Assembly (NCBI GenBank): GCA_023376005.1
Contig: CM042145.1
Location: forward strand, 92,813,762-92,877,761
From: Doryteuthis pealeii
Lineage: Eukaryota > Mollusca > Cephalopoda > Myopsida > Loliginidae
Direction of reading: 5' to 3'
Length of the DNA: 64,000 nt
The position numbers and the translations under genes are program-made. Shown here piece by piece: positions 56,583 to 64,000 of this stretch; within the stretch, counting starts at the first letter, position 1, and each line of letters begins with the position of its first letter. The notes below the pieces were generated by a model. That model ran no database searches, was not told where the DNA came from, and saw only the letters and a program-made list of their open reading frames with translations.

Positions 56583-56830
56583 CCATTATGTTGCACTATT
56601 TGGATAGATATCCATGACAATCTCTCTCCAACTGTCCCTACCACTCATTGTTCTCATGAGGTCCTCTGCGCAGCATCCAGTATCCGCACAGAGCTGGTCA
56701 ATGTACGTCTTTGCTGGCTGGCTCACATTGGCGTGCCCATGTGCTGGCCTCAAGACAAACTAGACATGCAGGACATTGATGGAGAAGCAAGGACGAACTC
56801 ATAAGTGATGTCCTCCTATGGAGGCTGTGG
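56583..56830. mobile_element. Twin-primed RTE-like insertion with perfect 9-bp TSD
   Basis: 248 bp flanked by ATTATGGGA (56574-56582 and 56831-56839), inserted in an M2 MITE. Minus strand 56748-56593 encodes PAHGHANVSQPAKTYIDQLC followed by ADTGCCAEDLMRTMSGRDSW, the usual C-terminal end. The plus strand 56763-56822 encodes RHAGH*WRSKDELISDVLLW. In intact elements LLW is followed directly by the PAHGH block. The two pieces are contiguous in the source but head-to-head here, so the 5' piece was inverted on insertion. Confidence 0.8.
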
Positions 56831-56839
56831 ATTATGGGA

Positions 56840-57034
56840 TAGAGGTAGTAAAGTAATACTAATACTAAAAAATAAAGAATGATATATTCTTATATATTTC
56901 ATTTTAATTCTATATTTTTGTGTATATTTTTAAAATGTTATATAATTAGACATATATTTTTCAAATCTGATGTTATATATCTTTTAAAAAATTCTATACT
57001 CTTATATATATTTAAAAAATATCCAATATACTTT

Positions 57035-57086
<52 letters not shown>

Positions 57087-57616
57087 AGTTTTGAAAATTG
57101 CCTTGGCAAGAAACTGACAGTTACCAAGCACCATTGACTTTGTCTTCATGACCCTAACTTAGAAATATATGCTCTATCAATGATATTGAACACTATTTAC
57201 TTATAAATATAGCAAACTATATATATATATATATATATATATAGACTGTGACATCATAGTAAGAGTTCAATTGACGGTTGCACTATTATGTTCACCTTTG
57301 GACTAATGCCCTTTGAAAAAATATGAACCCCTGATCACCCAGCTATGGGTTAAATAGTACTACTGCTTTTCTTCTACAAAGGATGTCTTTGGCATTCAAT
57401 AACCAATGAAGGTTGATATGCCATTAAACAAGAAACCATATATATATATAAGTTTTATAATTTGCTTGAAGCATTGTGTTTATATTGGTTTGGTGGTTGG
57501 CTTTGAAGGCCATCACAATGAAAGTGTACACTTGCATTGTGATAGCCTTTAAAACCTACCACCAAACCACACACACACAAATTACCAAGTGAGATAGCGA
57601 TAACCATACACTATTG

Positions 57617-57669
<53 letters not shown>

Positions 57670-58440
57670 ATATATGTATGTATCCTAAGAATTTGTTTTA
57701 ACTTTTGTTAATTTCTGAGTTCTTTTGCGAGCTCAACTGTAAAAAAAATAACCTTGTCCTGTGGATTGATCAAAATAGCTGGTATTTTAAAAAGTTTTTT
57801 TTAACTGTTTCTTCTAATAAATTATATTACTAACAAGTATTGAAAAATCATTTTTTAGTTTTTTTTTCAACTACATATTTTGTTAACTGGCTTAATTACT
57901 AAAAGTGGCTTACCTAATATTATTCTATTCATTGTTAAATATAATTAACTTGCTAAAAACCTGCACTATAGATATAATTTTAAGTTATATGAACAGAGCT
58001 GGAATGTATCCGCACTACCATTTATTATATATACGCATAACATCAAACTGTCTTTTTTGCAAGGAATTATTAATTAGTTAACATAATTAAAAGGTTAACA
58101 TTTATAACCCCCTGGTGGATATTGCTTGTACTATTTTCTTTTTTTCTATTTTTTCTTTTATTTGTGGGACATATTAGTTGATAAACATAGATCTTTTGAC
58201 AGCCATTGCTTATACTACAAATGTAATATATATATAATAATAATAATGGACTCTCGTCGATTTTGACGCATGAGGGTTCATACACACAATGAACAACCAC
58301 ACAGTGATTTGTTTATAGTGGTGAAGGCTTGTGTTGGACCATCCACACTTTAGGCAGAGTCGATAGGAAAGAATTGGTGCATCAAGGGTTGCCACAAACC
58401 CAATCAACGACCGACCTCAGGAATTTTGAATTCAGAGTTA
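56840..58440. other. AT-rich intergenic stretch with (TA)n and hairpins
   Basis: Contains (TA)n at 57038-57074, 57220-57241 and 57618-57666, a diverged SINE S1 scrap (57255-57420), a hairpin at 57465-57560 (tttggtggttggctttgaag / complement), and an unclassified moderately GC-rich repeat at 58235-58440 (actctcgtcgattttgacgc). No gene was seen. Confidence 0.5.
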
Positions 58441-58447
58441 TCCCTCT

Positions 58448-58515
<68 letters not shown>

Positions 58516-58778
58516 TTCTAAACTCCGATACTATAAAAAAAGAATCCTGGTTTTATAGTTTGTAATTACACAATACAGACTTTCACCTGGAGAAAAAAAA
58601 AGAAAAAAAAAAAAGAAAAGACCAAATCATATGCACCTCCTGAAAATAATCAGTTGATACTATTAAAATGCCCAAAAGAAAAAGATACTGCAAGATTTGC
58701 CTAAGTTAAATATACTAAAGTGCTCAAGAATCAGAATTATCCTGGTGATCTGTTAGGAGAAACCAAGGTAGATATTAT

Positions 58779-58794
58779 CTGACTCATTAGGCTT

Positions 58795-58837
<43 letters not shown>

Positions 58838-58862
58838 AAGTAAGCCTAATGAGTCAGATTAT
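58779..58862. repeat. Perfect hairpin capped by (TA)n
   Basis: Arms ctgactcattaggcttactt tatata and the exact complement after about 16 TA units. Potential cruciform of more than 25 bp per arm plus the TA core. Confidence 0.82.
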
Positions 58863-60759
58863 ATATTGTATTTAGCAAACAAATTTTCTCGTAGGCATAT
58901 TTTATTAAATATGACAGACAAGAGTTTCATTTTTTATTAACCTTTTCATGTTATCAAGCAAGATGTTGCAAACAAGGATGAAGGCTGTATAATAATTGTC
59001 CAAATATATAACATAAAGATGTTGTATCCCGAGTACATGTACTTTTGACATCAGTTGGCCTTTTTCAAGGATCTGTATAACATGCAATATATTTTGTGAT
59101 CATTGAAGGTGGAAAGTATATGTACTTGGGATATAACAACAGTAATTTCAGACAATTATTTTTTTTTTTTTATTTATTTGTAAGGAATACTAGTTGATAA
59201 ATATAATCTTTCTGACAGCCTTTGCTTGTACTACAAATATAAACACAGCAGAGTTTGTGTCTTTTTTTTTTTTTTTTTTTCTTTTTTTTTAAATCTTGAC
59301 TTTTTTGGTGACCAGAAAAATAGTCACGGATAAAAGTCATAAAATAAAAGGTCATTACTAGTTTCTGGCTGGAACATCTTCAGTTAGATATCTACTTTAT
59401 ACATTAAATAAAAAGGTAAAGATTCTGTTTGATAAAAAAAAAATTATAATACCCATCAAGTATAAATAAAACAAAATGTTCTTTGGCATAAAATAACCCA
59501 ACAAAGGTTGGCATGCCAACCAACCAGCCAACCAAATTAAATGTGTCTTAATCTGACAATTTCTGCTAAATAACAAGAAGTCTTGCTGATGTACATGTAT
59601 TTTCCCAACCCCTCTGCATGTGCAGGATGTGACACAAGATCAATTTTTCAAGCAGAGTTTAACAGGTTTGAATTCAGAGTTTTTCTTCTCCTAGATCGGT
59701 TTCATACCAATTAAAGAGCCCATAACAACATATTTCTGGCTAGAAAATTTTCAGGGATATATCTACTTTATACATCAAACAAAAAGGTAAAGATTATTTT
59801 AATTAAACCTGGCGGACACAAAGTAAGGGTCCAGTTTGTAAATCAAATCTTTTTGTTAAGCACTTAAAATATCTTAAATTTTCAAAAGTTAATGCTAAAA
59901 TCATGCTTCAATGTTCCGTTAGTGACTAAAGAAAATTCACTATAATTCTATCCTTCCTGTGAGATAAAAAAAGATATTTGGTAAATTATCATGACATGAG
60001 CAGTTGTCTATCATTATCACTTTCCAAGTCAGTTTTATATATGATGTCAAGGTTATTAGAAAATAAATGTACTGGGTTTTTTGAAGCATGAGAAATTGTG
60101 CAACTAAGTTAAAAATGGATTAATACTAAAGAAATACAGTTGACTTATCGACTTTGACTAAACCAATTGTGTATTAATTAAAGATTTATATAGCAACTAG
60201 TCAGTTGCTGGCTTCCCATTCACAAAATATGGTAACTAATATTGAAAAAAAACATTTTTTTGAATTTAATTATATTGATTAGAATGTAATTTGGAAAATT
60301 ATTTACTAAAAGTAAAACTAATAAATGGTCTTATGATTTAACTACGTGAGGTTTAGTGGTATTTAAAGAAATTGTTATAACAGATTAAATAATTCTTAAA
60401 TTGTAGAGTTGTCAGTAATTGAATTTATATATATTTTGTATGTTGAGTAATGGGACGGGGGTAGGTATTGGTGTAATATTACTGCTAAAAGATTTTTGTG
60501 GTATTTTGTATGGTTGGTGGGTGTGGGTGTGTGAGGGGGGTAATAAGGTGATTTGGAGGGCATTTCATTTTCAATTGTGTCTACCTTTATATATATATAT
60601 ATATGAATTTAACATTTTTTTTTTTAAAACAAATGATGTTAATAGTTTGCTGACAGAATCTGTTTCGACCGTTTTAATAGAGCGGTCTTCATGAAGAGCA
60701 ACATTTGTTTTTAAAAAAAAAAAAGTTAAATTCATACTATCGGATTAACTTCCATTTGC

Positions 60760-60802
<43 letters not shown>

Positions 60803-60883
60803 TAAATAATGTGTTTATTTGATATGGCTTTTAGCCGACAATTTTTGAAGGATATGTGCTTAATTCTTTGAAAATATTTTCTT

Positions 60884-60931
<48 letters not shown>

Positions 60932-61163
60932 AAGAAAATATTTTCAAAAAATATAACAAACACAGGATGTTACGATCAGAGGAAACAATTTGATGTGTCA
61001 ATACTTAAGTATTTTGGTATTAAACCATCATCAGGACACTGTTACAGAAATTTTTTGTGAGGGAGAAAAATGTTAAGTGTATAGTGAATGTGTGAATATA
61101 ATGTTATATTTTTTGAAAAATATTTTCTTCACATATTGTCGGATTAATTTCCTCATCGTATTT

Positions 61164-61190
<27 letters not shown>
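58863..61190. other. AT-rich intergenic stretch
   Basis: Holds a partial SINE S1 (59590-59725), a 5S-SINE-type tail at 59455-59520 (cattaacccaacaaaggttg-like), an inverted pair gaagaaaatattttc around (TA)n (60865-60945), and an unclassified repeat with tttcgaccgttttaatagag (60655-60720). No coding exon was recognised. Confidence 0.45.
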
Positions 61191-61194
<4 letters not shown>

Positions 61195-61202
<8 letters not shown>

Positions 61203-61543
61203 GCCATGAGCAGATTCATGGCTGTACGCTTCCCACCTGTCAAGCCTGCATTCGTCGTCATTCCTCCATCACCATGGGACATGTAGAAATATCTGCACAA
61301 AAAGAAAAACATGGTGTGCACTTGTGCGACACACACATTATGCTCTCTTCTTCAAAGTCTGGTATCAGTAACAAGCCGAGGCAAGATGACTGAAAGGCTA
61401 TGGAGAACTTCAGGTTTTTACTTCAGAGTGTCGTTCTCCTAGACAGATATCTAACAAGATCTACAGGTCCATCACGCTGAGTGGTATTCATACCACTGAA
61501 AGACTTAGGTGGGTTTACTACATGCTTGGATACCAACCAAGTA

Positions 61544-61545
<2 letters not shown>
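61195..61545 (+). repeat. Unclassified moderately GC-rich repeat
   Basis: Contains gcttcccacctgtcaagcct, gtcgttctcctagacagata, and catgcttggataccaaccaa, bounded by (TA)n on both sides (61165-61198 and 61547-61598). Base composition differs sharply from the flanks. The 65-codon frame across it has no recognised similarity. Confidence 0.4.
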
Positions 61546-61604
<59 letters not shown>

Positions 61605-61999
61605 AGTAGTGAAGACAGGAAGTCAATGACACTTGGTAACTGACAGTTTCTCACCTATGTGATTTTCTAACCAAGTGAATTGTGTTGATGTTTTTTTTAT
61701 GTGCTGTTGTGTGATGCATCATGGGAAGGGTTAAACACATGAATCATGGTGTGAGGGCTAGTTTAGTTTGCAATCCACACACTTCTTCCATTGGTGTTGC
61801 AGTGCTTGGATACCATTGGTAAAAAAATTAACATTAGCAGATATGACGTCATCATATGAACTTTTCAGTCTACCCGAGTAATGATTTTATTTGTTTTCCT
61901 TTGGTATTATTTTAAGCAATTCAGAAAAGTTCAACCCAATTGCCCTTATGGCAAAGCCCGACCCTTTTATCATATATGTGCTAGAAGGTGGTGGCTGAG

Positions 62000-62225
62000 G
62001 GTCTGAATGTCCTGGGTATGATGTTAAACTCTATCTGATGGTGAAGTTCCAATTCTGGAGTTCTGGGGAATGTGGAGTACCCCTTCACCACCATTGCTAC
62101 CACGTCCACTCTGACCCAGAATACTTGTTAGGGTCCCATCTATTGGTTAAATAGGAAAAAATGAGTTTAAAAAAATGTATTTAAAAAAAAAATTGAGTAC
62201 TCATGAAGAGTGAATAAAATAACCA
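62000..62225 (-). repeat. Dispersed repeat R-B
   Basis: gtatgatgttaaactctatc, gtgaagttccaattctggag, cactctgacccagaatactt and ttagggtcccatctattggt match 27440-27640 and 30940-31080 in reverse. Confidence 0.58.
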
Positions 62226-62335
62226 AAAGTCAATACTAATTTTTTTTTTTTCAATTATCAACAACATTTCAAAACATTCTGCTTAAAAGTAAATTTTCTT
62301 TTTAAAAAATCTATGCATTACTAAAATTCTCAATA

Positions 62336-62337
<2 letters not shown>

Positions 62338-62366
<29 letters not shown>
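62338..62366. repeat. (GT)n microsatellite
   Basis: About 13 GT units. Confidence 0.92.
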
Positions 62367-62579
62367 CTGTTTATACAAAGGTTTTAGTAGGCATCTACCT
62401 AAGGTTTCAAGCTTTTTGCCTTTGTCAGGATACCATTTAATCCCTCTGGTGTGTCTGCAAGATCATATTTTGCGGTTATGTATTTGTAAATAACTGCAAT
62501 TTTTCGGTTAAGTTTATGGACACTGATAAATTTCATATATATATATATATAGCAATTAGGAAGACGAAGGATAATACAA

Positions 62580-63105
62580 ATCAAAATTATTAATCTATTA
62601 ATAATGGAAATTCAGTTTCTTTTTGTCTGTAACTGAAACTACATCACTCTGATTTAAAAAAAAATTCAATTCAATCAAGTAAGAATCAAATTTTCTTGAA
62701 AATTTTGATACTTATTTACCTTTAGATGAATTTAGGTTTAAAATATTTTTTTTTTACTAAAATATGTTAGGGGAAATATATTTTTACTAGGTTGCCTCCT
62801 CCCCATTTCATTTTGTGAAATCCGAACAAAATATATTTTACTCCTACTATTTTTAAATTTTTCTCTAAAGATAAGAGTCCAAATAATTAAATCATAAATT
62901 TTTAGAAAACGGTTTGGAGGTCCTTACTGTCGTAAAACAAAAAAACAAATACCTCAATGGAGTGGAGTGAATATGATGCTTTTTAAGTAAGTGATTAATC
63001 TTTTAAAAATATTAAACATTCTATTTTATTTATTTTATTTTTTCCAACCGCCTCAAGCAGTATTTTTCAAAAATCAAATTTTACACCGCCCGGAGGTTTT
63101 TTTTG
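62580..63105 (+). repeat. Dispersed repeat R-C, independent third copy
   Basis: Same block order as 25680-26290, including tgtctgtaactgaaactaca, aaatccgaacaaaatatatt, agtggagtgaatatgatgct and ttacaccgcccgg. It lies outside the palindromes, so it shows R-C is a true dispersed family. Confidence 0.62.
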
Positions 63106-63109
63106 GTTT

Positions 63110-64000
63110 TTTTTTTTTTTGTTAGTAATAATAATTGACAGCACTCCATAAAATATGTTAAAGATAAACTTGTAATTCTACAGCATTTGACTCAGACATT
63201 ATGCAGTCTTTCAATTTTGTCTTCTTGGATATTTGTTGTTTTTCTACTTTATGTTTAGATACATTCCACATGTTTTTTAGACTGCTTCATATCCATATTT
63301 AAATCAACCTGTTTTTTTACTTTATATTAGCACTTATTAAAAAAAAAAAAAAAAAACAATTTGTGTAGAAACACTTAAATCTAATAAAATAACCTTCCAA
63401 CTGTTGCACAATATTTGATAAGTGTTAAGTACAAAACTTTTGAGAAAATCTTTAAAAAATGAGTATTCTCAAATTTTTAATCGGATGTCCAGCGCTCAAC
63501 TTTTTTCTATGTATTTGCACCTATTAAAAACCCCAAAAATCTTGTGTAGAAACATTTAGAATGAGTAAAATAACATTGAATTTGTTATTTTTAGGAAAAA
63601 AGGGGTCCAATAATACCCAACATTGAAAATTTTGGTTAAATTTGAAAAAATAAAATAAAACAAGCAAAATAAGATTGGAGCTGTTAATTTTAGCAAATGG
63701 GGCTGTATACCAGCTCAAAATCCAACCTGTGCTACTTATATAGCGGTTTGAAGGCGTTTATTTTGACAAATAACTTCTTTTAGTGGTTTGAAGGTGTTAA
63801 AAGTAACCCACCCCTAGGTTTTTTAATTGACAAGTAAATGTAAATATTTTACCCCTTTCCCCTTTTAGAATAATATTTAAAAATGTCACGACAGTTTTAA
63901 TTAAAAAAATGTATTTTTTAATATTTTCCTTTTATTTTAATTTTTTAAAAAAAAGTCATTTATTTTTAAATAAATACAACAGAGTTTTAAAAATAAAAAC
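63110..64000. other. AT-rich end of window, no feature recognised
   Basis: Long A and T runs and a weak duplicate of attaaaaaccc-agaaacatttaga blocks (63340-63380, 63525-63560). No exon, SINE or element was recognised. Confidence 0.5.

Noticed and set aside
58779..58862. microRNA precursor
   Set aside because: The stem continues into a (TA)n core with no terminal loop of normal size, and no paralogue or conserved seed can be judged from sequence alone.

Overview
This is an AT-rich, intron- and repeat-dominated animal nuclear window. It carries part of one recognisable gene, SLC35F5 (a solute carrier family 35 / EamA-fold membrane transporter), spread over eight short exons with GT-AG borders and long introns. 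The repeats are two tRNA-derived SINE families, a 5S-rRNA-derived SINE, RTE-like and CR1-like non-LTR retroelements, a dead mariner, a solo LTR, fold-back MITEs and many (TA)n tracts. This mix suggests a mollusc, most likely a coleoid cephalopod. That assignment is inference from repeat style and protein flavour, not proof.

The striking property is the architecture. About 50 kb of the 64 kb consists of two giant inverted repeats. P1 covers 1-10882 with a ~113-bp spacer near 5518; its left arm runs off the window. P2 covers ~11289-51150 with a ~92-bp spacer near 33780. A 100-N gap (11189-11288) lies between them. Region 51151-64000 is single-copy in the window: the last SLC35F5 intron, a probable terminal exon (56102-56132), the 3' UTR, and AT-rich repeats.

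Reading SLC35F5 on the + strand, the intact exons lie on the two OUTER arms: exon E0 at 3383 in P1-left, exons E1-E6 at 34091-48596 in P2-right, and E7 at 56102. The exon phases close perfectly from E0 to the stop. The two INNER arms (5575-33736) carry the same exons in reverse order on the minus strand, and two of those seven copies are frameshifted by small indels. The simplest reading is that two contig ends were each extended with an inverted second copy (another haplotype or a fold-back read) and then scaffolded across the N gap. A genuine palindromic duplication is the alternative. The arms are not just noisy copies of one molecule. The inner P2 arm has a 532-bp solo LTR whose empty site is seen in the outer arm. 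The outer arm has a clean 3275-bp deletion with ATTTG microhomology. Transition substitutions separate the arms inside repeats.

Layout: 1-3382 SLC35F5 intron with SINE, RTE and other repeat debris; 3383-3452 E0; 3453-5461 SINEs and a twin-primed RTE insertion; 5575-11188 the inverted copy of all this; gap; 11289-33736 inverted copy of the rest of the gene with RTE, 41-bp minisatellite, mariner, CR1 and solo LTR; 33829-48596 SLC35F5 E1-E6; 48597-56101 last intron; 56102-56250 end of gene; 56250-64000 intergenic repeats, including a second twin-primed RTE insertion with a perfect target-site duplication. No prokaryotic-style operon, rRNA gene, CRISPR array or other intact protein gene was seen.
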